From NCBI GenBank assembly GCA_003427395.1, contig BFEA01000580.1:525763-576612 (forward strand): a stretch of DNA of 50,850 nucleotides, in the 5' to 3' direction. The position numbers and the translations under genes are program-made. Below the pieces are notes generated by a model, which was not told where the DNA came from, searched no databases, and saw nothing but the letters and a program-made list of their open reading frames with translations. This DNA comes from Chara braunii (taxonomy: Eukaryota; Streptophyta; Charophyceae; Charales; Characeae). Positions 11,886-22,117 of the stretch are shown piece by piece (position 1 is the first letter of the stretch; each line of letters begins with the position of its first letter).

Positions 11886-13081
11886 GCAGGAAACTCTTAG
11901 AAGCCTAAGGCAGGTATAGCATTCCATTTGGCCACCCACACCCTACTGTGCATCAGCAGAAGTCCTGACATTAATAATTAGTGAATCAGAAGCAGCACAA
12001 TTAATAGACACATGATTTAACAGATAGCATAATTACGGATGAAGAGGAAGGACCAAGAGGGAACTGGTTAAGATCAGCTAGGAGGGCCAAAATAATAGTT
12101 TCAGCCGCAGTTTTACAGATCAGGAAAACTCCAACCTTGCAGGCAAGGCAGGCAAGGAGTCACTGAGCAAAAATTCTAACTATAAAAGGGATTACCTGAC
12201 AGTCAACTCCAGCGGACTGAAAGGAATGGGTCAGGCAATTGGACTACTTCGTCAGACCAGAGTTGACTTGGACAGATTATAAAATAGAGTACAAAACACG
12301 AAAGTCAAGTTATGATCTGAGAGTTAACCATTTCAACAGCAAGCAATCAATGCTGCCCAGGTCATCATTAGCCTTAGCAGTCGGAAGTCCTTAAAAACAG
12401 GGGTGGAGCAGTGGTAAATCTTCCCAATTGGGTGCCGCTGTCTCGGGATCTCTTGACCATAACGGGAAGAAGTGTGAGTGAGGAAATCTGACGTAGGGGA
12501 TGCTGGCTGCAATTTCCGGCTTTATTAATACAAAATTACTTTTCTCAGTTTTCTGCAATAACCCATACCATATGTCTCGTGGAAAGACTGAGGGCCAACT
12601 CGGCCGCCCTCAGCCCAGGCCGAAATGGGGGCAAAAAGGACCCAAACAAAAACTCAGAGCCTGGACGTGTGACAGTCAACTGTCGTGACCCCAACAGTCA
12701 AAGTCCAAAGGTACCTAGCCCAGGCCACTGGTCAAGCACACACACTTGTTTGCATGCAGGTACCCAGACAGCATCAGGTCCAAGGGAGAAGTCTGCAACT
12801 GTACAATCCGGGCCCTCAGCTGTGAGTCAATCTGGACGACTGTGGGAAACGCACCCGAGGCCAGACAGCCTCGACAACTGTTACTTAAGGCTGGCCACGA
12901 GGGAGTCAAGCATTCGGTCTTGCTATGCTGCTTTGACGCTGGCTCGACCTTGACTAGATGCTGGCATTATGCTGGCTCGACGCTGGCAAGACGCTGGCTA
13001 TGCACTGGCGATGCGGACGCCAGCAGGAGGTGGAGGCAGCATGCTAGCGCTTTCTGCATTGTGCGCCAGGCTTGCTGAGGT

Positions 13082-13400
13082 GGCATGCTGATGTGGTGCT
13101 ACCTCTGGTCTACATTGCATGCTGATGTGGCGCTACCTCTGGTCTACATTGCATGCTGATGTGGCGCTACCTCTGGTCTACATTGCATGCTGACATGGCA
13201 CTACCTCTGCTCTACATTGGATGCTGATGTCACATTACCTCTGGTCTACATTGCATGCTGACATGGCGCTACCTCTGGTCTACATTGCATGCTGATGTGG
13301 TGTTACCTCTGGTCTACATTGCATGCTGAAGTGGCGTTGCCTCTGGTTTATAGCGCATGCTGATGTGGCGCTGCCACTGGTCTCCATTGCTGATGTGGCA
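13082..13400. repeat. 34-bp minisatellite
   Basis: About nine units of GCATGCTGATGTGGCGCTAC followed by CTCTGGTCTACATT. Early units are nearly identical and the last two (from about 13330) decay. A looser GCTGGCTCGAC-type repeat lies just upstream (12935-13010). Confidence 0.93.
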
Positions 13401-14639
13401 TATGCCACCTGTCTCCACTGTCGGCGTGGCATTGTCCACGCTGTCTACATGAGGTGACTGGTTGCGAGGAGGAGGAAGATCGGGATCTGTGGATGAAGGA
13501 GGTCGGGTACTGACCTGAGGTTGACGTCGTCACTGGAATCTGCTATGTCTTCATGGTCTTCACGAGATGAAGTGCCACGTGGCACTATTGTGTGTGCTCA
13601 GGAATATACTTATTATCATTGTTGACGTGGAGAGGGAAGAAGCCCGGAGAAGAAGAGGGGTCTGAAGGGATTATTACTGTGTGATCTTTTATCTTCTCCT
13701 TTGTCTATTCCCCCTCCACTCTCTTCGTGTGATGATAATGAGATACTGTTTGAGATATCACTTCACGCTTTGGAGACTTTGGTGCAGATAATGAGACTAC
13801 TGATGTTTGACGAGTTCTGAATATCTGCCAGACTGGGTTCATTACATTTCTTTTCTTTTCTTCTTTTTTTTGTTTTTGTTTTTGTTTGGAGAGCTGCCTT
13901 CTCCTCATCGGGGGACAGCCATATATTTTTCTCTCACCTCACATATTTTTAACTGGCGTCTGCCATGTCATGGAACATATCTTTCTTTCACTACCTACCT
14001 ACCACTACTCCTAAGGCTATACAGGCAAGCATTGCTTTCTATGTGACGAGGCAGTGGCAGAGCAGCGAGGCTGGGAGGGAGAGGGAGAGTGACAGCACAA
14101 ACACACGCTCACTCAACTCGACACAGACTCGACACGACTCGATGGACGCGGACACAAAGTGGCAAAGTGGCAAAGCCGCAATCTTGGATTCCGAACACAA
14201 CGTAGCAGCAAGTCACACTGAAGCACAAGCACAGAGGCTGAAAACTGAGTGCCCGTACTGGGCTTGAGTCCGGTCTTAAGTACCGGACTCAAGTTCATTC
14301 CCGAGGGCAGAGGTGCTATTTGCCTCAGGGCTGAACTGAAAATCGAAGGTCTGAGTCTGGGCGCCAGAATGCTGGATGGCGCCAAGTGTCGAAGTCCTAA
14401 AGTGCCAAAAGGAGGAATTTGAGAACGGACGCCAACTGCAGAGGGCGCCAAAAGTCAGAACCGAAGAGCAGAAAAAATAAAAACAAGAAAACAAAACAAA
14501 TAAAATAGTTGGCTGGCGGGTGGTAACCCGCGGACCAGGGATCGAGCCCTGGCTGAGTCCATACGATCCTACCTCTCTTCAGTGAAGGGAGGTTACCTCT
14601 CTCGGTGGAGAGAGGTAACGGCATGTTTGCTCCTTTGCC

Positions 14640-14801
14640 CTAGAGTTTAGGGTGCAGGGTTGGGGCCGCCGGTGGGGGCCTGGCTAACACAAGGACCGAG
14701 CATTTGCCAGTAACTGTGCCTCCCTTTTTATCTTCCCCTACCCCCATCGAGTAACAGTAGTGTTTTTTGTAGGAAAAAAAGAAAAAGAAAAAAAGAAAGG
14801 T
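14640..14801 (+). mobile_element. LINE 3'-end fragment
   Basis: Ends in GTGTTTTTTGTAGG followed by an A-rich tail with G interruptions (about 14760-14801). This is the same terminal pattern as at 15990-16030, so it is probably a 5'-truncated insertion consisting only of 3' UTR. The left boundary is uncertain. Confidence 0.5.
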
Positions 14802-14812
14802 AGGTAGTCTGG

Positions 14813-16030
14813 GCCTTCTGGGAATGGTGGGGGCAGGCGATGGCGGACAAGACCCCCCTGTGAGTCACGGAGGCGGACTATGCAGCTATCCTCATTGGAG
14901 CCCTGATGGTGGACAGATTGAAACCGGAGGACCTAATGGCTGCAGAAATCATACGGGCGGTGGTACTGTGGGCTCTGTGGACCCTGAGGAACAAGCGATG
15001 CCGACAGGGAACAGCACCACTGCTGCGGGCATATCAAGAAAGGGTGCTGGAGAACATCAGAGTTGCCCTCTTGGCAGACCGGCATCAATGCAAAGTTGCA
15101 AACACACAGGAGAACAGTACCCGCAGTTGCTCACCCGGCACCCTCAGACGGGCCAGATGCCCTGTGCTGATGCGCCAAGTGCCACGGACTGAAGTAGAGG
15201 AGGAAGCAGAGGATGAGGCGGGAGGGCGGGATTGACTACCATGAAAGCAACTGGCTTGTAACATAGTCAGGTACTTGAGATAGGTAGAATGGGAAGGAGG
15301 GTAATGCGAGAATGGTAGATGCACGATAGGTAGGTAGGTACTAAGGGTAGGATGTAGAAAGGTAAAGAGGGGGGAGGGGAGAACTAGCTTAGTGGGGGAC
15401 CTTATGCAGAAACAGAAAAACACAGGAAGCCGTTGGGAAGGCACAGAAGGCATAGAGAAATGAAAACAAGGAAAACGCTGGGGCCATCAATACCAGTAAC
15501 AAAAATGTTACTGCCAGTAGGCCCATGATAGTACACAGGCAGGTTTAGAATAGCAAAATCTATAGAGGGCTAGTCAGGGATTGAGGGACAGTAAAGATTG
15601 GGAAAGGGCTATAAAGAAACAGAAATAGGACAAGGGTGCATGGAAGAGATAGCAATGACTTGGACTGATGTAAGCAGGAGCTAGGCAAGACTCAGACCGG
15701 CAAGGAAAAAGCCGATGACTGGATAAGCGGCTTCAGGGACTGCCCTGAACTTCCCCCCTGCGCTGTACTTTCCTGGGGGATCATCCTTCTGAGTGCCTGG
15801 GGAATCCACCTCAGAGGGGCAGAGGTTTGGGGGTGGGGTGCTCAGAAGCAGCCCCCCCTTTCGTAGGCGGCTAGTGCCACAAGGGCCAGGCTGACCCTCT
15901 TCTCTTATATTTTCTCCCTCACTGTCTTTGTTCGAAACATGCTTGCCGGGGATAAGTAACCAGACTGATTCCCCCGAGAATAGAGGGGATCTTTGTGTTT
16001 TTTGTCCATAAAAAGGAAAAAAGAAGGAAA
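14813..16030 (+). pseudogene. 5'-truncated LINE: ORF2 C-terminus plus 3' UTR
   Basis: In one frame from about 14813 the sequence reads WAFWEWWGQAMADK..., then (after a stop) AEIIRAVVLWALWTLRNKRC and a charged tail ending at 15235. This matches the C-terminal end of the LINE ORF2 at 31.75-32.3 kb (WRWWDRIWRKM ... VIWALWWQRC). The 3' UTR runs to an A-rich tail near 16030, preceded by a possible stem (GATTCCCC ... GGGGATC) at about 15968-15992. Only the end of the element is present, as is normal for LINE insertions. Confidence 0.75.
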
Positions 16031-16171
16031 GATATTACTCAACCTCATTTCGGTTCAGAATTTTCTGAGTTGACATTCAAAGTTCAAAAGTTGCACCATT
16101 GCAGTTGGGGTTGATTTTCAATGTGCATCATCTGGTGTATTCCGTGCTTTGTGTGCATACCTCCCACGCAG

Positions 16172-16362
16172 ATTGCTGAGTGCCCTCTTGCAACTTTACC
16201 GAGAAACTGGTGGGCGTTCCCAGTACAAACATCCCAACCATATCCTATGGTTGCTGGGAAACACTACCTCCTAGAGGCCTTGAACAAGGTGAATTTTGGT
16301 GGTGAGGAGCAACATCTTTCTGTGGCTGTACGGATTCCTAGCAGTACGGCTTTTCAAGATAG
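16172..16362 (+). CDS. PA14-domain protein, exon 4 of 5 seen (C-terminal half of PA14)
   Basis: A 191-bp exon between the acceptor CTCCCACGCAG and the donor GTAAGC (16363). It is open throughout and reads IAECPLATLPRNWWAFPVQ, then PYPMVAGKHYLLEALNKV, then GGEEQHLSVAVRIPSS. The run 'Q.S.P..L/MVAGK.YY.EAL.KE.GG...HL.VA...P' is the classic second half of PA14 domains. It starts in phase 0 after the exon at 9201 and ends GAT AG, which the exon at 50380 completes to Ser. Together exons 1-4 make one essentially complete PA14 domain. Confidence 0.87.
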
Positions 16363-16390
16363 GTAAGCCATTGCTTAAGACTATGCCTTA

Positions 16391-18837
16391 ATGGAGTCCT
16401 TCCGCACACGCCACCCTGTTAAGAAAGCCTGCTCATTGGTTAAGCAGAATCACGCCCAACCCACAACATGTTCAAGGATATATTTTTTCCTGATATCCAA
16501 CACAGTTATGGGATCAGCCAAGGAGGCTAATATTCTTTCCTTAGCACCTTATGCTGGTCTAGACCACAAGCCGGTCGATGTAATCCTTGTTTTTTAGTAA
16601 ATTTTTACCAATATATAAGGAAATGCCCAAGTTTTTCAAATTGAACAACTCGCTCTTAGTCCGCCCATATTTTTAAGAATACATTCAGGACTGTTGGCAA
16701 CAAGCCAACGGGGAATTCCTACTAACACCGGATAGATGGGGATGGTTCCTCAAAGGCTACCTCTCCCTCTCCCTCTCCCAAGAGCTTCCACAAACTCTAG
16801 AGAGTTGGCGAAAGACAGGAAACAATGGGAACAGGCCGTAGAGACAGCACACAAAGTGGCAGAGACCTAACCTATCGACCAACCCAACTTCAGCGCTGTA
16901 CTTGGAGCTATTTCAAACAGCAAGAGAGGAGCTAACACTATAGAGACAATGGAGCTAACACTATAGAGACAATGGGAACTCAACAGCTCCAAATTAGAGC
17001 CAGAATGTCAGATTATGAACTGAATGAGTCCATGTACAAATGTTTTTTTGCAAGGATCAAACCCGATAGCAAATCGAACACCAGAGATGCATTAAAAGAG
17101 GAGAATGACCCTACAAAGGTCCACTCAGACAGGCAAGGTCTGCTAGATATAGCAAGTCCCACTAAGAACTATACCAAGCGGAAACTCCTACCCTTCCGGC
17201 ACACATCAAGGAAGCCAGAGCCAGGAGATGCTCCAACAATCAATTGGACAATCTCAGCGGAACAAGCCACTGCACTAGACCAACCTCCGAGCGTGGATGA
17301 ATTGTACTTCGTGCTCAGAGAAATGAACAACAACAACAAGACCCCAAGGATTGACACTAACAAAAGAACTTCAGGAAAAATTTTGGCCTATACTGGGGAA
17401 AAAACTCACGCACTTCTATAAAGACAGGTGGGAAAGAGGACGTATGAGAGAAATTTTCAGCAGCAGCATAGTAACCCTTCTTTGTAATAAAGGGGAACGG
17501 GAAGGCATCAAGAATACAGACCGACATCTCTCCTGACCCTACCCTACAAGATAGCTACAGCACTTGCATTCATGATCCTGAACCTAATGGATAAGTGTTT
17601 GCACATCCACGGACATCTCTCCTGACCCTACCCTACAAGATAGCTACAGCACTTGCATTCATGATCCTGAACCTAATGGATAAGTGTTTGCACATCCACC
17701 AAGCAGGCTTCATTCCAAGAAGAAGATTTTGGGGAACTTGTTAACACTCAATGAAGCCTCTAAAAAGGAAGTCAAGAAGACCACACAAGCGATGATCCTG
17801 TTCTTAGACTTTGAGAAACCATATGACCAAGTGAATTGGGCATTTCCCAACGCAAGCATGGAAAAATGATTTAGGCCCTAATTTCAGGAAATGGATAAGA
17901 ATGTTGTATTCTGATGCAACTGGCTGCGTCCAAATTAATGGACTGATATCAGACTGTTACCCTACCTGCAGATCGGTATGACAGGGTGAGCTGCTAGTTC
18001 CTCTGTATTCCTCTTTGTCATGGAAGCGATATTTTCCTTTCTATGGAAGTATCCCTCTATCCAAAGACTTATGGAATCCATCACTGGGACAGCCCACTAC
18101 TTGTCATTTCTACTGGACCAGCCCACTACTTCACATTTTTACTGGACAGCGCTAACAATCAATTCATCTGTATTTTCCATGATGTGGTACATAGCCTCCA
18201 TTTGGGCTGTCTCTGATGACACAATCAAGGAATTAAACCAGAAGGCAAGAGCATATCTGTGGACTGGCGACCCCAATAGAGACAGACACCTCTCTCACAT
18301 AGCCTGGCATTATGTCACAAGGAGGCCCTCTGAGGGAGGCCTAGGAATCATTGACCCAAGGCTAAAACTCTACAAGTCAAATAGATAATCAAATTACTTC
18401 ACAAAGAGAATTTAGCTTGGTCTAGCTTGGCAAAAGACAATAGCTGTTTACTAACCCCAAGAAAGTCCCCTACCAATGTGTCAGGACTACTATAGATAAT
18501 GACCAAGGACTGGAGTTCAAAAACTGGCAGGAAGAACAGGCCTAGGAAACCCCACCGAAAGGAAATCGGATAGCAAATAAACCCCCCATATCCTACTGGA
18601 CCTCCCTGATAGAGGTAATGCTGAAGAAGGTACACAAGCCCAAATCCAAATAGGAGGTCCTGAGACCACCTCTGCACGGTAACACATGGGTGGGGGGAGA
18701 TGACAACCACCCCTCAACCCTCACCGAGGACAGTCGATGGCTATCTTGGAGAGGGGTCTGGAGAGTCAGCCACATCCAGGATGAGGAAAAGAAGGATTGC
18801 ATGGACGAACGGCAACTGAGGGCACAATTGTCTGCAC
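16391..18837 (+). pseudogene. LINE ORF2 pseudogene (endonuclease end, RT, C-terminal region)
   Basis: It starts within the endonuclease: 16391-16590 reads MESFRTRHPVKKA ... LSLAPYAGLDHKPV, aligning with FETFRRSHPIE ... VSPHPDLDHRM of the LINE at 28.4 kb. It continues through the linker (KPDSKSNTRD, SVDELYFVLREMNNN), RT pieces (MREIFSSSIVTLLCNKGERE; FLDFEKPYDQVNW near 17805; MLYSDATGCVQING) and the post-RT block (AYLWTGDPNRDRHLSHIAWH, SEGGLGIIDP). The segment carrying the catalytic FADD/YADD box is deleted around 18085-18160, where a short direct repeat (CAGCCCACTACTT) occurs. It is cut off at 18838 by the GC-core repeat. Frameshifts are numerous, so it is non-functional. Confidence 0.88.
17523..17699. 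repeat. 89-bp tandem duplication inside the LINE pseudogene
   Basis: Copies 17523-17610 and 17612-17699 are identical over 88 bases and begin GACATCTCTCCTGACC. The perfect identity inside an otherwise decayed gene points to a very recent duplication or to a mis-assembly. Confidence 0.95.
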
Positions 18838-18960
18838 CCTAAGCTATCAGAGTGGCGTGGGACCACTTGCCTGGCCGGGCCGAAAAAGTAAAAAAAAAAA
18901 AAAAGGGAAAAAATTCAAAAAATGCTTTTTAGTTTTATTTTTCACTTCAAATTTGGCTAA
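18838..18960 (+). repeat. GC-core dispersed repeat, copy 1
   Basis: Core AGCTATCAGAGTGGCGTGGG followed by ACCACTTGCCTGGCCGGGCC and an A/T-rich stretch. Member of the family described in full at 19141-19400. Confidence 0.75.
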
Positions 18961-18963
18961 GAT

Positions 18964-19140
18964 TTTTTATTTTATTTTTTTAAAAAGGGCGACGGCCTTG
19001 AGATATTATCATTGAGCTAACCGGCCCCAAGCAATTCATTAGTAGTTGGTTTTACTCGTCAAGTTCCATCATCTGGATTCGAACAGAAGTCTGTATTTCA
19101 ACAGTTCATGGGTGTACCCACTGAGCTAGGCTCTTGGGTA
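18964..19140 (-). mobile_element. tRNA-derived SINE, copy 1
   Basis: On the minus strand a pol III box A (TAGCTCAGTGGGTA, plus-strand 19115-19128) is followed 43 bases later by a box B (TGTTCGAATCC, plus-strand 19075-19085). A body of about 55 bases follows, then a second box-A-like block GGTTAGCTCAATGATAATA (19000-19022), and an A-rich tail appears as T-runs at 18964-18986. The same order of blocks recurs at 36070-36240. The combination of tRNA-like promoter, unrelated body and A-tail is the definition of a SINE; the tRNA region does not fold into an intact tRNA. Confidence 0.72.
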
Positions 19141-19400
19141 GGTGAAGAATTTTGATGTGACCCTGATGCAAAAGTTGTTCAGTTTATTTTTCTGCATAAC
19201 ATTTTTTTTTCCAGATTTTTTCTAGGCTATCAGAGTGGCCCGGGACCACTTGCCCGGCCGGGCCAAAAAAAAAGAAATAATAATTTAATTTTTATTTTTT
19301 TATTATTTTAAATTTGGTGAAGAATTTCTCTTTTTTTAACTTTTTTTTTCTCTTTCTTAAGAATTTCGAAGTGACCCTGAGGCAAAAGTTGTTCAGTCAT
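19141..19400 (+). repeat. GC-core dispersed repeat, most complete copy
   Basis: Order: GTGACCCTGATGCAAAAGTT, GTTCAGTTTATTTTTCTGCA, a T-run, the core AGGCTATCAGAGTGGCCCGG (19224-19263, ending GGCCGGGCC), an A/T-rich stretch, AAATTTGGTGAAGAATTTC, and again GTGACCCTGAGGCAAAAGTT (19371-19390). Other copies or parts lie at 18838, 25675, 26429-26495 (reverse), 34950-35172, 36375-36470 (reverse) and 41815-41945. No coding capacity and no clear target duplication. Confidence 0.78.
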
Positions 19401-20533
19401 TCGTGGGGTTGCAGCAGTTTGGAGGGGTTCTCCGCATCAAAAAAAGAAAAGACGGGGGGACCGGTGCGAAGCGCTACCAGCGCTACGGGTAGCGGCGCCG
19501 CGGGCAGCAGTGGGAGCGCTACCGACGGCGGTGGGAACGCCACTGGCAGAACCGGGAGTGGCTCGCGTTGGCTTGCCTGTCCCGCGTAGAGCACGGGAGA
19601 GATGTTGTGACAGGCGGGCACCTGCCAGGTCCACCATAGCCTGAGCTATGGCGTTGGCCAGTCCAGCTACTTGCATGGGCGGACAGCCAACACGGCAGCC
19701 CCCCTCTCCATGTCTGCTACCTTCAACACCCAAGCAGGTGGAAAACTTCATGGAACTTCACACCTTGCAACGCCATCTCGACTGCCTTGGCACTTTCAAT
19801 ATTTTCTTATCTTCAAATGCCAGATGTATTGGCTGCTGATCGTTGTCCAGATATATCAATGAAGAATATGAGTCTGGAAGGCTGAAGCGGCAGCAGTGGG
19901 TGAGCGTGCGGCAGCATCACTTCAGCAGGTCCAAGAACACCTTGCCCACCCTGCCAGGTCCCACGGCTATGGCAGCCGCCTAGGGAAAAGTGTTATAGCT
20001 CCACCTCCTCCTTGAGTGGGGGAGGGAGTGCCTTTGCGCTCGGGGCTATGATATCCTGGCAGTCCGACAACATCATAGCTCATCTGTTACACGAACCATA
20101 CGGACTTCTAGGAAACAAACACTTCAATAAGTTGAAGAGACTAATCCTGACTGCGTGGACAGTTTGGGATAAGTATGTGAAGGTTGACAGCAGCACCAGC
20201 GGGAGCAGTGGGAGAGCTTGCGATGGCGGTGAGAGCGCTGTCGACACTATCAAGGAGACAACATGCCACAGTTTGTATTTAGCCGCACTGGAGTGCCACA
20301 TCTATCACCTCTGTGTAGCCCTCCCTCCGAGGCGGATTCATTGATAGATTGCACTGTAAATTCAGGGTGGGCTTTGTTGGGTTATCTGGTATTGTGCTCT
20401 ATACCTGGATTACTGCCTTGTATTAGATTCCTTGCCCTGTCATGGGTATGTTGTAAACGTTCATTTGCACGCATGTAGCCACTGTTCTGGGCTAGATTCC
20501 TAAGCCTTATAGTAGTCTTTTTTTTTTTTTAAT

Positions 20534-20634
20534 AAAAATTTGGACCATTTCTCGATTTATGTGTGTCATCCTTGCGCAGGGGCAATCCCCAATCTTCTCT
20601 GTATCGTTCCAATTTAACGGATGTCCCGAAGGAC
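20534..20634 (-). pseudogene. U6 snRNA copy, probably a pseudogene
   Basis: The minus strand reads GTCCTTCGGGAC (5' hairpin, one pair shorter than canonical), then AAATTGGAACGATACAGAGA with an intact ACAGAGA box, then CCTGCGCAAGGATGACACAC and ATCGAGAAATGGTCCAAATT, which are canonical U6. The catalytic AGC triad region (normally TTAGCATGG) is replaced by TTGGGGATTG, which should abolish splicing function. The T-run (ATTTTTATT) after the 3' end could serve as a pol III terminator. I did not identify a convincing upstream element/TATA pair on the minus strand. Much better preserved than the copy at 8889. Confidence 0.9.
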
Positions 20635-20710
20635 TAGCCGCATAGTTTTAGTAGAGTCTGGGGATTGCCCATGGCTTTTTAACTTTTTTTTTTTTTTAAT
20701 GAGAAAAACT

Positions 20711-21591
20711 CTGGGTTAGGCCGACGCCCGGTCCGTCTGATGGACCGGGCCAGACGGACTGGGGGGGGTCCGTCTGGCAAAACCAGACGAGCCAAAGAAC
20801 ATGCCACAAATTTTTTTTTTTTTTTTTTGAAGATGGGGTTGGACTGCGCTTGCTGAGAGGAGCCCAAATCCGCAGAGAAACTTGTGAAAGGTATGTGTGT
20901 TGGGGGAGAGGGGTGGGGGGAAGGGGGGGCGGGTTGACAAGTGGGTAAAAGGATGTGTTGCAGCAGCCAGTCCGCTGAGGGGAGGGGTTAGCGGAGGGGG
21001 AGGAAGAAGAAGAAGACGCCACATCCATTGTCTGCTCTCGTCCTTCCAGACCTGCCCCTCCCCCCCCGATGCCGCTGCCACTGCCCGCCATAATGTTGTG
21101 GAAGTAGAGGATGCAAGGACCAACAGCTAGGGAAAAAAGAATGGAAAAATATCGGAAGAAGAAGAAGAAGAATAACCTCTTGGAAAAGCTTCCTAGAAAA
21201 GCATATTTGGAATTACTAGACCAACCTGCTGGGCTTCGCAACGGGGAATATCGTGTTCGAATTTGAACACGGCGTCGTAGCCCGCCAGAGGGGGAACCCA
21301 TTTCTTGGCGGCTGATCTCAGCCACTGATCTTTGCAGATAGGCGACTGGGATCAGTCGCCGAAGAAGACCTTCCCCGCCCCCTAAAACTGGTCGTAGATC
21401 AAAAACAAAAACAAAACTTGTGTTGCTGGAGGCTGGGGAGGCGACCGCTAGCCGAAAAAGGCCTCCCACCCCCCCGCACGAAATTGTGCTGGGCTCGTCT
21501 GGCCGCAAACCGGGGCACCCAACCGGCCGGGCCGCCCAGGACCCGTGCCAGACGAAGGCCAGGCCACCAGACGGTCCGGAGTTTAACACAG
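20711..21591. mobile_element. hAT-like non-autonomous DNA element (881 bp)
   Basis: Flanked by a perfect 8-bp target duplication GAAAAACT (20703-20710 and 21592-21599). Terminal inverted repeats begin CTGGGTTAGGC on the left and CTGTGTTAAAC on the right (8 of 11 match), followed by GC-rich inverted blocks containing GGTCCGTCTG and GGACCGTCTG. An 8-bp duplication is typical of hAT elements. The interior shares GAGAGGAGCCCAAATCCGCAG with the element at 35325, so the two are related. Long minus-strand reading frames across it are low-complexity and not transposase-like. Confidence 0.75.
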
Positions 21592-21629
21592 GAAAAACTA
21601 CGAATCTTTTTTTACGATCACTAAACACC

Positions 21630-22090
21630 TCCTGAAATCCACCCGCAATTCTTCGAACACTCAAGTATCTAAGGGAATTCCAGCAGATCATAACAAAGCT
21701 CACCAAAACTGACTTATTCTCTGACAAACTCATCCAGGCCTCACGCCCCCTATCCGCTAGGTTACAGAGCAACGCGACTCACTCCAGCTCCGACCAGTGT
21801 CGTCCTGTGTCAGCAACCCCCAGCTGTCCCTTAGGATGCCCCCGCATAGCATCCCCAGATCTCTCTACAAGGCCTCATGCCCTCACCTTCGGCAAGTTAC
21901 AGGGCATCACCTCGGCTCTGGCCAGCGTCGTTCTGGCATGGAACAACCACGGATCCTGAATATAACAGTCTTAGTCCAGTGCAGCTTCGTATAAACCACC
22001 AACAGTCCCTCAGAGTCCTGAGAGATTCTTCAAACTACCAGGAAATAACAAGGCTGCTTGTTTTGAATATTCCAGGAAGAATCAGAAAAG
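21630..22090 (-). repeat. Dispersed repeat, inverted copy of 40120-40560
   Basis: On the minus strand it reads CTGTTATATTCAGGATC, GCCAGAACGACGCTGGCCAG, GAGGCCTTGTAGAGAGATC, matching in order the plus strand around 40215-40330 (CTGTTATACTCAGTGATC, GCCAGAACGACGCTGGCCAG, GAGGCCTGGTAGAGAGATC). Within the copy the GACGCTGG...GTAAC...GAGGCC block is itself duplicated. Family unknown. Confidence 0.8.
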
Positions 22091-22117
22091 GTCCCAACCA
22101 AATTCAAGCAAAGGATA

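Larger units (their letters stand above)
9268..16171 (+). other. Intron 3 of the PA14 gene (6,904 bp)
   Basis: Runs from GTATCG to CTCCCACGCAG. It contains a tandem family at 11559-11885, a 34-bp minisatellite at 13082-13400 and LINE 3' ends at 14640-16030. The blocks 9268-11550, 11900-13080 and 13400-14500 show no recognisable gene; 10040-10560 is GC-rich with many GGCCT/CAGCGCT words and may be an old LTR fragment, but I could not find its ends. Confidence 0.65.

Noticed and set aside
7990-14560. Minus-strand GGGCTCGATCCC (near 8000 and 14540) as tRNA box B
   Set aside because: The T-arm-like word is convincing, but no box A or cloverleaf could be built at the expected distance at either site. 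They may be remnants of another SINE, but I do not call them.
20696-21772. A 358-codon minus-strand open frame
   Set aside because: It spans the hAT-like element and its flanks, crosses the target duplication, and its translation is low-complexity (poly-Ser, poly-Pro, poly-Phe, poly-Lys from A/T runs). No domain is recognisable.
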